A stretch of DNA of 33,572 bases from JAWXCM01 sp034408745 (GCA_034408745.1 JAWXCM010000287.1:1-33572), one strand, 5' to 3'; shown: positions 24,214 to 31,056, counted from the stretch's first letter. A program made the numbers and translations. The notes: generated by a model not told the origin, from the letters alone.

Positions 24214-24495
24214 TTAATAATTTCTTTTAATCCATCGCTCGACTATTTTCTTAATCGGCTCATCGTTGAAAACGATGAGCTTGTATCGACCTTGACGTTC
24301 CGATTTCACCAATCCGGCATCTTCCAAAATCGAGAGATGTTTGGTGATTGCCTGACGCGACATGACAGCTTTGTGCTTCATAACGAGGCGCGCGCAAAGT
24401 TCGTAGAGCGATTGGGTTTTGCGCTCCGAAAGCTCGTCAAGCATGAGTCGCCGTGTCGGATCGGCTAGGGCTTTGAATATCTTGTCTTTGTCCAT
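24214..24495 (-). CDS. ArsR-type winged-helix repressor
   Basis: A 93-residue protein from ATG 24495; the open frame extends seven codons further, but that would put the start inside the promoter. The sequence MDKDKIFKALADPTRRLMLD is the classic ArsR opening, followed by the recognition helix region MSRQAITKHLSILEDAGLVK and wing SERQGRYKLIVFND. No CxC metal site is evident, so it is probably a non-metal subgroup (SdpR/YceH-like in style), as often seen with VOC or SRPBCC partners. It most likely represses its own promoter, whose spacer holds a perfect ACGCAACC/GGTTGCGT dyad. Confidence 0.88.
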   Translation of the reverse strand: MDKDKIFKALADPTRRLMLDELSERKTQSLYELCARLVMKHKAVMSRQAITKHLSILEDAGLVKSERQGRYKLIVFNDEPIKKIVERWIKRNY

Positions 24496-24505
24496 ACATA
24501 CTCTA

Positions 24506-24535
24506 AGTATACGCAACCATACGGTTGCGTGTCAA
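24506..24535 (-). promoter_or_regulatory. sigma70 promoter with operator in the spacer
   Basis: On the minus strand: -35 TTGACA (24535-24530), 18-bp spacer, -10 TATACT (24511-24506). The spacer region contains the inverted repeat ACGCAACC (24511-24518) and GGTTGCGT (24523-24530) with a 4-base centre, overlapping both hexamers. A repressor bound there would block RNA polymerase. The ArsR-type start codon is 11 bases past the -10, giving a very short leader. Confidence 0.8.
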
Positions 24536-24538
24536 GCT

Positions 24539-24742
24539 CTATTTCAAAAGTTTATCCACACTCACTCCGAGTGCCTGCGCCAATCGTGCCAACTGCTGAA
24601 TCGTGATATTTTTCTTACCATTTTCAATAGCGCTCATATACCCTCTATCCATATCAAGTGCTCGGCAAATGTCGCCTTGCGACATTCCCTTACGAGTCCG
24701 TATCTTCTTTATGTTCTCTCCTAATTTCTGACTTATCGACAT
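24539..24742 (-). CDS. XRE family helix-turn-helix regulator
   Basis: A 67-residue single-domain Cro/C1-type DNA-binding protein: MSISQKLGENIKKIRTRKGM, then SQGDICRALDMDRGYMSAIENGKKN as the helix-turn-helix, then ITIQQLARLAQALGVSVDKLL. Complete for the minimal family. No Shine-Dalgarno precedes ATG 24742; a TATAAT (24749-24744) almost touches it. If that were the -10 element, transcription would start inside the gene, so either another hexamer is used or the transcript is leaderless. It lies directly upstream of the ArsR/VOC unit on the same strand but has a separate promoter context. Function is regulatory; the target is unknown, with possible self-control through the CAATATT repeats upstream. 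Confidence 0.85.
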   Translation of the reverse strand: MSISQKLGENIKKIRTRKGMSQGDICRALDMDRGYMSAIENGKKNITIQQLARLAQALGVSVDKLLK

Positions 24743-24757
24743 AATTATAGCATAATA

Positions 24758-24799
24758 AATATTGCATTTCCAAACAATATTGAACTATAGTACAATATA
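24758..24799. promoter_or_regulatory. CAATATT-type half-sites upstream of the XRE gene
   Basis: AATATTG (24758-24764) and CAATATT (24775-24781) form an inverted pair with a 10-base spacer. A related CAATATA follows at 24793-24799. The start-to-start distances are 17 and 18 bases, so the sites fall on roughly the same repeating interval. They may be operators for the adjacent XRE protein. The A+T-rich context makes chance similarity possible. Confidence 0.35.
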
Positions 24800-24816
24800 G
24801 ATATGTCTACGGCGAA

Positions 24817-24917
24817 GCAAAACCAAAAATTTCCTTTCCATTTCTTTTTCCGCTTCGCGGTGGAGGGGTGGGGGGAGGAGACGCGAAAAAAATGCAAGGA
24901 AATTTTTTGGTTTTTGC
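24817..24917. repeat. Long imperfect inverted repeat (about 37-nt arms)
   Basis: The left arm begins GCAAAACCAAAAATTTCCTT (24817) and the right arm, read on the opposite strand from 24917, begins GCAAAAACCAAAAAATTTCC. The two arms align over about 37 bases with a few one-base gaps and enclose a G-rich loop (about 24854-24880). As RNA it would be a very long hairpin. It lies between the XRE gene and the right border of the foreign block. It could be a MITE-like repeat, a bidirectional terminator or a structured RNA. Confidence 0.6.
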
Positions 24918-24984
24918 ACACGCGAGTCCGCGAGCGTGTCCGAGACGCATTGGTTCGCATCACCACGCAATGGGAGCGTACGCA

Positions 24985-25245
24985 CAACCCGCCTGTCCGA
25001 AGCAGCGCGTGCACCCGCTCCAGATAGGCGGCGTAGTTCGATTTGTCGGCATCGATAAACGCGAAGTCGAACGTGCCCGCTTCGCCCGCCGCGAGCATTC
25101 AGGCGCACAGCAGCGTGAAGAACTGGCCCAGTTCCGGGGTAATCTGCATGGCGCCCTGTTTCAGCTTCGCCGGGTGCTCCCGCAGGGACACCCTCTTTAA
25201 ATAGGTGCCGAGTTCCGGTGTGACTTCGATGTGAGTGCTGGACAT
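24985..25245 (-). pseudogene. O-methyltransferase, N-terminal fragment with internal deletion
   Basis: The gene starts at ATG 25245, one base overlapping the stop of the aldo/keto reductase. It reads MSSTHIEVTPELGTYLKRVS, then MQITPELGQFFTLLCA, as in class I O-methyltransferases, but then hits TGA (25101-25099) and continues in the same frame with MLAAGEAGTFDFAFIDADKS and YAAYLERVHALLRTGGL up to the border at 24985. About 65-70 residues, including the SAM-binding glycine motif I, that normally lie between these blocks are missing. A shorter gap also seems present between REHPAK and MQITPE. With the C-terminal piece at 23451-23620 this is a dead gene as assembled. Confidence 0.8.
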
Positions 25246-26186
25246 CAGTGATTCTCTACCCTGCCCGTTACCCACATCGTGTGCCGTACGGGCTCGACTA
25301 ACACTTCGATCTCCGCCAGCAGATCCGCGTCCATCGTTCCTTCCGCGGCGCGCAGATTGGCATCGAGCTGCTCCACCGATGCAATCCCCACCAGCGTCGA
25401 GGCGACGTCCGGATTGGCGAGAGCAAACTGCAGCGCGAGCGCCGCGGGATCCACCCCTCGCCGGCAACAGAGCTCCACCAGCTGCCGCGCAGCCGTTTTC
25501 ACATCCTCGGGAGCGGGATGCCACGGAGGCGGAACACCTTGCGCGAGCAGGCCCATGTGCAGCGGCGAGGCGTTAATCAAACCAATGCCCCGCGTTTTAC
25601 AAAACGAAGCCAGTTCCACATCCAGATCGCGATTCAGCAGATTGTAACGGCAGTACGACAACACGACGTCGACCGAATCGGAAGCAGCCGCGACGTCCTG
25701 CAGCATCCCCAGAGCGAGGCCTGTGACTCCAATGCACCGAATCTTGCCATTCCGCCGCACTTCCTCCAGCGCCGGCAGCGTTTCTGAAACAATTTGAGAG
25801 CGGTCGCCAAATTCGATGTCGTGGACGTGCAGGATGTCGACATAGTCGGTCTGGAGCCGGCGAAGCGATTCATCAATGCTGGAAAAAACCCTGGCTGCCG
25901 AAAAATCGAAGTCGGCGGCGCCGAACCGGCCGCATTTGGTGGAGAGGATCGCCTCATGCCGGCGTCCCTTCAGCGCAGATCCCAGGCGCGTTTCAGACAG
26001 GGTCATTCCGTAGTAAGGTGCGGTGTCGAAAAGATTCACACCCTGATCCAGCGCCTTGTGCACTGTCGTCACTGCGTCGGCATCCGTAACCGTGCCAAAC
26101 ACATTGCCCAGCGGCGACGCGCCGAAACTTAACAGTGAAACATTCAGCCCGGTTTTCCCTAACGCTCGCAAATGCACGAGTTCCAT
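25245..26186 (-). CDS. Aldo/keto reductase, L-galactose dehydrogenase-like
   Basis: A 313-residue NAD(P)H-dependent TIM-barrel oxidoreductase. The catalytic tetrad of the superfamily is visible: D54 and Y59 in NLFDTAPYYG, K84 in ILSTKCGR, and H122 in DYVDILHVHDIE. The stretches FGASPLGNVFG, ETRLGSALKG, VDVVLSYCRYN and INASPLHMGLL, followed by PPPWHPAPEDV, are strongly reminiscent of plant L-galactose dehydrogenase and bacterial L-fucose/D-threo-aldose dehydrogenases, so oxidation of an L- or deoxy-sugar to its lactone is likely. ATG 26186 faces the divergent stress-protein gene. The gene formerly co-transcribed downstream is the broken O-methyltransferase, which overlaps its stop by one base. 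Confidence 0.88.
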   Translation of the reverse strand: MELVHLRALGKTGLNVSLLSFGASPLGNVFGTVTDADAVTTVHKALDQGVNLFDTAPYYGMTLSETRLGSALKGRRHEAILSTKCGRFGAADFDFSAARVFSSIDESLRRLQTDYVDILHVHDIEFGDRSQIVSETLPALEEVRRNGKIRCIGVTGLALGMLQDVAAASDSVDVVLSYCRYNLLNRDLDVELASFCKTRGIGLINASPLHMGLLAQGVPPPWHPAPEDVKTAARQLVELCCRRGVDPAALALQFALANPDVASTLVGIASVEQLDANLRAAEGTMDADLLAEIEVLVEPVRHTMWVTGRVENH

Positions 26187-26234
26187 GGTAGCCGCAGGGC
26201 GAAAGACTTTACGTCCGGGAGCGTCTCATACCTG

Positions 26235-26260
26235 GGAACCAGAACAAAGGAACCCAGTTT
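26235..26260 (+). promoter_or_regulatory. Possible ECF-sigma-type promoter of the stress protein
   Basis: GGAACC (26235-26240) followed after 16 bases by GTTT (26257-26260) resembles the GGAAC-N16/17-GTT pattern of ECF (general-stress) sigma factor promoters. It would start transcription just at the strong Shine-Dalgarno GGGAGGA (26266-26272), leaving a leader of around 14 nt. This is pattern matching only; no sigma factor gene is in the window. Confidence 0.3.
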
Positions 26261-26279
26261 CTTAAGGGAGGAAACAACA

Positions 26280-27176
26280 ATGGCTATCGCAAGTGACACC
26301 AGGACAGTGGTCGGGGTATTCAACTCCGTCAGCGACGCTCAGTCGGCGGTCCGCGAACTCGAGGCCGAAGGCATCTCGCGGGATCACATCAGTCTCGTTG
26401 CAAATAAGAACTCCACCGGGTACGACACGATAGATCCGGCCGACCGTGACAAGGCGTCCGACGTTGTGGCGGATGCCGGAATCGGCGCTGCTATCGGCGG
26501 CGTTGGCGGACTTCTGCTGAGCGCCGCGGGCGCCCTCACGATCCCTGTGATTGGCCCAATCCTCGCGGCCGGCCCAATCGTGGCTGCGCTCACCGGCGCC
26601 GGTATCGGCGCTGCAACCGGTGGACTCATTGGCGCGCTCACGGAAACCGGCGTGCCTGAAGATCATGCCAAGCATTACGCCGAAGGCGTTCGACGCGGTG
26701 ATGTGCTTGTTACCGTTCGGACCAGCGAGGCCGGTGCCGACCGCGTCAGCGACATCCTCGACCGCAACAAGGCTGTCGACGTCGATGAGCGTGTCTCCGA
26801 CTGGCAGAGCCGTGGCTGGAGCGGCTTCAACAACGATGCCGCTCCGTACACCGACGAGGAACTCCGCAAGGAACGCGAGTACTACAAGACCGGCAGTTCC
26901 CTCACCGGAACCACTGGTATCGATGTAGACCGCCAGCGCGCGGGTATGCCTTCCACAGGAACGGCCGCTGGCGGCAGCACAAGCAGCACCAACGCGGGCA
27001 ATCCGGGCCGTTGGGATGCCAGCGACGCCACGTCTGAAATGGGCCGGGACGCAAAGGAGTTCGGCCGCGATGTAAACGACGTTCTCCATGGCCGGACCGA
27101 CAAGCAACCGCACGACCGGCAGGAAGAGGCTCGCGAGGCAGAGCGGGAACGCCGCCGCCGTTCGCGTATCTACTAA
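26280..27176 (+). CDS. General stress protein (YflT-like domain plus glycine zipper)
   Basis: 298 residues from ATG 26280, eight bases after GGGAGGA; a longer frame from 26172 lacks any signal for translation. Residues about 8-45 (TVVGVFNSVSDAQSAVRELE and GISRDHISLVANK) match the YflT/GSP17M-type fold. Residues about 62-125 are a Gly/Ala-rich, hydrophobic segment (GIGAAIGGVGGLLL, GAGIGAATGGLIGAL) with glycine-zipper spacing that could insert into a membrane. Residues about 125-165 read VPEDHAKHYAEGVRRGDVLV, again typical of the family. The C-terminal 130 residues are polar and low in complexity, ending in a highly charged RREE-rich helix. It is probably induced by stress; its molecular role is unknown. 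Confidence 0.82.
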   Translation: MAIASDTRTVVGVFNSVSDAQSAVRELEAEGISRDHISLVANKNSTGYDTIDPADRDKASDVVADAGIGAAIGGVGGLLLSAAGALTIPVIGPILAAGPIVAALTGAGIGAATGGLIGALTETGVPEDHAKHYAEGVRRGDVLVTVRTSEAGADRVSDILDRNKAVDVDERVSDWQSRGWSGFNNDAAPYTDEELRKEREYYKTGSSLTGTTGIDVDRQRAGMPSTGTAAGGSTSSTNAGNPGRWDASDATSEMGRDAKEFGRDVNDVLHGRTDKQPHDRQEEAREAERERRRRSRIY

Positions 27177-27187
27177 CACCAACCCAC

Positions 27188-27217
27188 GGGGCCGGTTCGC
27201 GCCGGCCCCCATTTTGT
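27188..27217 (+). terminator. Rho-independent terminator after the stress-protein gene
   Basis: GGGGCCGG (27188-27195) pairs perfectly with CCGGCCCC (27202-27209) around a six-base TTCGCG loop, followed by CATTTTGT. The T-run is interrupted, but the stem is very stable. It begins 11 bases after the stop codon and separates this gene from the sulfatase. Confidence 0.75.
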
Positions 27218-27265
27218 ATCGACTGTCACGCCCGCCCGTCAAGGCGCTGATATGATGCCAGACGG

Positions 27266-29041
27266 ATGAGTACGAAAGCTGGAATATCCCGGAGACAATG
27301 GCTGGGCGGACTCGCTGCGTCTACCCTGGCAGGCGCACAGACCGGCGCCGCGCGGAGGCCGAACATTGTCGTGATTCTGTCCGACGACCAGGGCTGGGGA
27401 GACCTCAGCGTCAACGGCAACACGAATCTGTCGACGCCAAACATCGACTCTCTCGCACGGGATGGCGCTACCTTTGAGCGCTTCTTCGTCTGCGCCGTCT
27501 GCGCGCCGACCCGGGCGGAATTCCTTACCGGCCGCTATCATGCCCGGGGCGGAGTTCGCGGAGTCTCCACTGGCGCCGAGCGCCTGAACACGGACGAACG
27601 CACCATCGCCGAGGTCTTCCGCGATGACGGCTACAAGACCGCCGCGTTCGGCAAATGGCACAACGGAACCCAGTTCCCCTACCATCCCAGCGCTCGCGGT
27701 TTTCAGGAATATTACGGCATGCCGTCGGGCCACTGGCCGAACTACTTCGACACCGAAATGGACCACAACGGCAGCCTGGTGAAGGGCAAGGGCTACATCA
27801 CCGACGATCTGACCGACCACGCCATCCGCTTCATCACCGACAACCGAAGCAGCCCGTTCTTCTGCTACCTGCCGTTCAACACGCCGCATTCGCCCATGCA
27901 GGTGCCGGACAAATACTGGGATCGATTCGCGGCGAAAGAGCTGTCGATGCGGGCGCGGAACCCGCAGCAGGAAGATATCCCGTTCACCCGGGCAGCGCTG
28001 GCCATGTGCGAGAACATCGACTGGAATGTCGGCCGAGTGCTGGAAGCGCTCGCCAAACTGAAGCTGACCCAGGACACGATCGTGCTTTATTTCAGCGACA
28101 ACGGGCCGAATGGCTGGCGCTGGAACGGCGGGATGAAGGGCAGGAAGGGCTCAGTGGACGAGGGCGGGATCCGTTCGCCGCTGATGATGCGCTGGCCCGG
28201 CCACATTCCGCCTGGCCGTAAAGTGACCCGGATCGCAGGTGCGATTGATCTGCTTCCCACGCTGGCGGGAATGGCTGGCGTCCCGGTTGGCAAAACGAAG
28301 CCAATTGACGGCAAGGACCTGCAGCCGCTGCTTACGGGCAGGACCACCGAATCGGCGTGGCCGGACCGGATGATCTTCTCGCTGCAGGGCAAACGCATGA
28401 GCGTGCGCACGCAGCAATACCGTCTGGACCCCGATGGCCAGCTGTTCGACATGGTGGCCGATCCCGGCCAGGACAAAAACGTCGCCGCGGAGAAGCCGGA
28501 AGTCACGGCGCGGCTGAAAGCCGCGCTCGATGCGTGGGGCAAAGAGGTGCTGCCGCTGGTCGGCCGGGACGACCGCCCGTTCACGGTCGGCTATGCGAAG
28601 GAAACCCGGCTTCCAGCGCGCGACGGTGTGTCGCACGGTGGGATCAAACGGAGCAACTCCGCCCCGAATTCGTCGTACTTCACCAACTGGACCGCGACTG
28701 CGGACAGCATTACCTGGGACATCGAAGTCGGCGAGCCTGGCCGCTACACAGCCGAGCTCTGGTATACCTGCGCGCCAGGCGATGAAGGTTCCACTGTAGA
28801 ACTCAGCTTCGCAGGAAAGACACTGTCCGGAAAAATCGCGCCGGCCTGGGATCCGCCACCGCGGGGCGCTTCTGACGACCGTGTAAGCCGTGGGCCCGAG
28901 TCCTACTGGAAAGATTTCAAACCACTTACCCTCGGAATCATCGAACTGGCCAGGACCCGCGGTCTGCTTACTCTGCGGGCGCCGGAAGTCCACGGAAAAG
29001 CCGTCGCCGACGTCCGCCGAATCCTTTTACGGAAAGCTTAA
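27266..29041 (+). CDS. Tat-exported sulfatase with C-terminal accessory domain
   Basis: A 591-residue type I sulfatase. The N-terminus SRRQWLGGLAASTLAGA is a twin-arginine signal. The metal-binding SDDQGWGD (D40, D41) and the C79-A-P-T-R83 motif mark the cysteine converted to formylglycine, after which LTGRYHARGG follows. YFSDNGPNGWRWNGGMKGRK and GGIRSPLMMRWPGHIPPGRK are also typical. Residues about 465-591 (FTNWTATADSITWDIEVGEP and onwards) look like a beta-sandwich, possibly carbohydrate-binding, appended to the catalytic domain. It probably removes sulfate esters from polysaccharides or mucin-like glycans. A formylglycine-generating enzyme is not in the window. It stands alone between two terminator or promoter regions. 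Confidence 0.9.
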   Translation: MSTKAGISRRQWLGGLAASTLAGAQTGAARRPNIVVILSDDQGWGDLSVNGNTNLSTPNIDSLARDGATFERFFVCAVCAPTRAEFLTGRYHARGGVRGVSTGAERLNTDERTIAEVFRDDGYKTAAFGKWHNGTQFPYHPSARGFQEYYGMPSGHWPNYFDTEMDHNGSLVKGKGYITDDLTDHAIRFITDNRSSPFFCYLPFNTPHSPMQVPDKYWDRFAAKELSMRARNPQQEDIPFTRAALAMCENIDWNVGRVLEALAKLKLTQDTIVLYFSDNGPNGWRWNGGMKGRKGSVDEGGIRSPLMMRWPGHIPPGRKVTRIAGAIDLLPTLAGMAGVPVGKTKPIDGKDLQPLLTGRTTESAWPDRMIFSLQGKRMSVRTQQYRLDPDGQLFDMVADPGQDKNVAAEKPEVTARLKAALDAWGKEVLPLVGRDDRPFTVGYAKETRLPARDGVSHGGIKRSNSAPNSSYFTNWTATADSITWDIEVGEPGRYTAELWYTCAPGDEGSTVELSFAGKTLSGKIAPAWDPPPRGASDDRVSRGPESYWKDFKPLTLGIIELARTRGLLTLRAPEVHGKAVADVRRILLRKA

Positions 29042-29280
29042 CTCCTCAGCCCTTCCATTTCAGGCTAAACTGGCAGAAAAGCAAGTTTTGCCGGGTGCGA
29101 TGCCGCCTTCCGCTGCCATTCGCAGAATTTCCGGGTGCCGCATAACCTGGGGCACCGACCCATCGTCTTTAAAGGTAACGCCATTATTATGGTTTCGTCG
29201 AGGGCACACAGTCATCGCGGGTTTGGCAGAATCTCTGCCTGCTTGTGTGGTCTGCAGGTAGTCCTGAAAGGTCTCCGTCC
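29042..29280 (+). other. Intergenic region before the adaptor genes
   Basis: About 240 bases without a credible plus-strand gene. A minus-strand frame crosses this region (29365-29060) but has no recognisable family, so I treat it as chance. The first adaptor's ribosome-binding sequence is GAAAGG about ten bases before ATG 29281. I saw no clear promoter hexamers or terminator for the sulfatase. Confidence 0.4.
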
Positions 29281-31056
29281 ATGCCGTCCCAGATGAGTTC
29301 ATCGCCGAGTTTAGCGCCGGAACCGCAAGGTACGCCGGGTTCGCCGTCCGTTGTGCCAGTTCCACCGCGGGTACCTCGAGGCAACCGCCTTCCCTGGATT
29401 GTGATCGGCCTTATCGCCGTCGCAGGGCTCGGCTGGTACATGTGGTCCCGGCAGTCGGCTGCCAAAGATCAGGCTTCTGCCGGCGCGGGTGGACCTGCGG
29501 CCCAGACCGTAATTCGAACCGCATCCGTCCGCAAAGGCAGTCTGATGCAGACCCTCCGGCTGACCGGCAGCACCGGTGCCGAACGGTACGCTTCGCTGCT
29601 GGTTCCCCAGCTTCGCGGCTCGCGCGGTGACGGCTTACGCGACGGCAAGACATTCAGCAGCCCGGGCGCCAACTACAACATCACATCGAACGCCGGGCGA
29701 TCCACTGGCGGCAACAGCGTCGGTGCCAGTCCCAGTTCGGGCAGCGGCGGCGGCGACCTCGCATCCACTATGGGTCAGAGCTCGGGCGGCTCCGCTGCGT
29801 TGCGTTCGGCGACTTCACGCGTCAGCGGTGGAAGTCGCGGTTCCGGCGGCACCATGAGCTCCGGTTCATCTGCCGATGCGGGTCTCGGCTCGACAGCTGG
29901 CGCGCTTGTCGGTACGGGCGGCAGCGGAGGTGGCGGCGGCGGTGGTTCTACGGGTGGTGGTGGCGGCAGCACGCGCGGTGGTGGTAGCAGTGGCGGCGGC
30001 GACTATTCGATGGTCCTGCAGTCGACCGGCAAATCCGGCGGCATGGTAAAGAAGGGCGACAGTGTCGCCGAATTCGACCGTGTCAACATGCTGAACCGGC
30101 TTGAGGATTATCACGCCTCGGTCGCTCAGATGGACGCCAGCTTCATCAAATTGAAAGCGGAAGTGGAAGCGCAGCGCAAGGCTCGGCTGCAGTCGCTCGA
30201 CAACTCAAAATCCGCTCTCGACCAGGCACTCCTCGACGTCAAGACCATTCCGGTTCTGAGCGCAATTGAGGCGGAGCGCACAAAGCTCGCAGCCGAAGAA
30301 GCGGACGCAAAGTACAAGCAGCTGGTGGCCGAGCTGAAGTTCGCTGAAGCCAGCTACGCTTCGCAGATCAGGATCGCGGATCTGGAATTGCAGCAGGCGC
30401 ACGTGGAATTGAAGCGCGCCGAGGCGAATACGGACCGCATGATCATGAAAGCTCCCATCAATGGGCTGATCGTGATGCAAACCATTTTCCGCGGATCGGA
30501 AATGGCGCAGATTCAGGCTGGCGATCAGCTGTACTCGGGCATGCGCTTCATGCAGATTGTGGACCCGTCGTCGATGATTCTGAACACGTCGCTCAATCAG
30601 GTGGATTCGGATTTGATCCGGGTCGGCGCCAAAGCCAGGGTTCGATTCGACGCGTTTCCTGGCCTGGAACTGCCGGCCACAGTGCAGGCAATCGGCGCCA
30701 TGACGCGCCCGGCTATGATGCGGGCAGCGTTTGTGAAGGAAATCCCGGTGATTCTGAAGCTGGACAAGCTGGATCCCCGCGTGATTCCCGATCTGTCGGT
30801 CAGTGTCGACGTCGAAATCGCCTCCGCGCAGGAGTCGACCATCGCTCCGCTCGCCGCGGTTTTCGAGGATGACTCGCAGGCCAATGTCACCTGGGCATGG
30901 GTCCGTAAAGAGACCGGGTGGGAGAAGCGCCAGGTTCAGGTGGGAATCAGCTCCAATCTGGACGTGGTGATTAAGTCGGGCCTGCAGCCAGGAGAGATCG
31001 TCGCGCTCGACAGGCCGCCAGACGAAAGTTCTGGACAGGCCAGGAAACAAGGCTGA
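29281..31056 (+). CDS. HlyD/MacA-type periplasmic adaptor 1 with Gly/Ser-rich insertion
   Basis: About 591 residues from ATG 29281; the frame is open to 29245, but this start fits the GAAAGG upstream. A Pro-rich cytoplasmic tail (1-36) precedes one membrane span (38-55, LPWIVIGLIAVAGLGWYMW). The first half of a lipoyl-like domain (GSLMQTLRLTGSTGAERYAS) is followed by about 110 residues dominated by Gly and Ser (130-241), then the other half (GGMVKKGDSVAEFDRV). A coiled coil (about 262-385) and beta-barrel domains (MILNTSLNQVDSDLIRVGAK) follow. The protein probably links an inner-membrane pump to an outer-membrane channel. It is the first of three such genes in a row. The Gly/Ser insertion is unusual for the family. 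Confidence 0.82.
   Translation: MPSQMSSSPSLAPEPQGTPGSPSVVPVPPRVPRGNRLPWIVIGLIAVAGLGWYMWSRQSAAKDQASAGAGGPAAQTVIRTASVRKGSLMQTLRLTGSTGAERYASLLVPQLRGSRGDGLRDGKTFSSPGANYNITSNAGRSTGGNSVGASPSSGSGGGDLASTMGQSSGGSAALRSATSRVSGGSRGSGGTMSSGSSADAGLGSTAGALVGTGGSGGGGGGGSTGGGGGSTRGGGSSGGGDYSMVLQSTGKSGGMVKKGDSVAEFDRVNMLNRLEDYHASVAQMDASFIKLKAEVEAQRKARLQSLDNSKSALDQALLDVKTIPVLSAIEAERTKLAAEEADAKYKQLVAELKFAEASYASQIRIADLELQQAHVELKRAEANTDRMIMKAPINGLIVMQTIFRGSEMAQIQAGDQLYSGMRFMQIVDPSSMILNTSLNQVDSDLIRVGAKARVRFDAFPGLELPATVQAIGAMTRPAMMRAAFVKEIPVILKLDKLDPRVIPDLSVSVDVEIASAQESTIAPLAAVFEDDSQANVTWAWVRKETGWEKRQVQVGISSNLDVVIKSGLQPGEIVALDRPPDESSGQARKQG
29668..30003 (+). repeat. Gly/Ser-rich low-complexity coding segment
   Basis: This in-frame stretch of adaptor 1 consists largely of GGN and AGY/TCN codons, with runs such as GTGGSGGGGGGGSTGGGGG (19 residues). 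It interrupts the lipoyl-like domain, so the two halves of that domain flank it. The codons vary rather than repeating one unit, which argues for a protein-level feature and not simple slippage of one short DNA unit. No function is known. Confidence 0.8.

Larger units (their letters stand above)
23621..24984. mobile_element. Foreign A+T-rich insert splitting an O-methyltransferase gene
   Basis: About 1.36 kb whose base composition and gene style differ sharply from both flanks. It carries a VOC-domain gene, an ArsR-type regulator and an XRE regulator, with AT-rich promoters of canonical sigma70 form. Its borders are set by the host gene: the methyltransferase reads up to GGL on the right flank (24985) and resumes with VIDN on the left flank (23620), so hardly any host codon seems lost. 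No transposase, integrase, terminal inverted repeat or target-site duplication was found. The style recalls small-genome, A+T-rich lineages such as Patescibacteria, but that is an impression only. An assembly chimera is a serious alternative. Confidence 0.6.

Noticed and set aside
23621..24984. Insertion sequence or integron cassette as the source of the foreign block
   Set aside because: No transposase or integrase, no terminal inverted repeats at the borders, no target duplication, and no attC-type core sites were found.
24803..25027. 74-codon plus-strand frame starting MSTAKQNQK in the foreign block
   Set aside because: It runs through both arms of the long hairpin and across the block border into the methyltransferase remnant, so a functional protein is unlikely, although promoter-like boxes precede it.
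26262..27242. 326-codon minus-strand frame over the stress-protein gene
   Set aside because: No recognisable domain; the plus-strand gene has a strong ribosome-binding site, family motifs and its own terminator.
28151..28993. 280-codon minus-strand frame opposite the sulfatase
   Set aside because: Antisense shadow of a gene with an intact catalytic motif.
29060..29365. 101-codon minus-strand frame across the intergenic region before adaptor 1
   Set aside because: No family similarity, no ribosome-binding site, and it runs into the adaptor's coding region.
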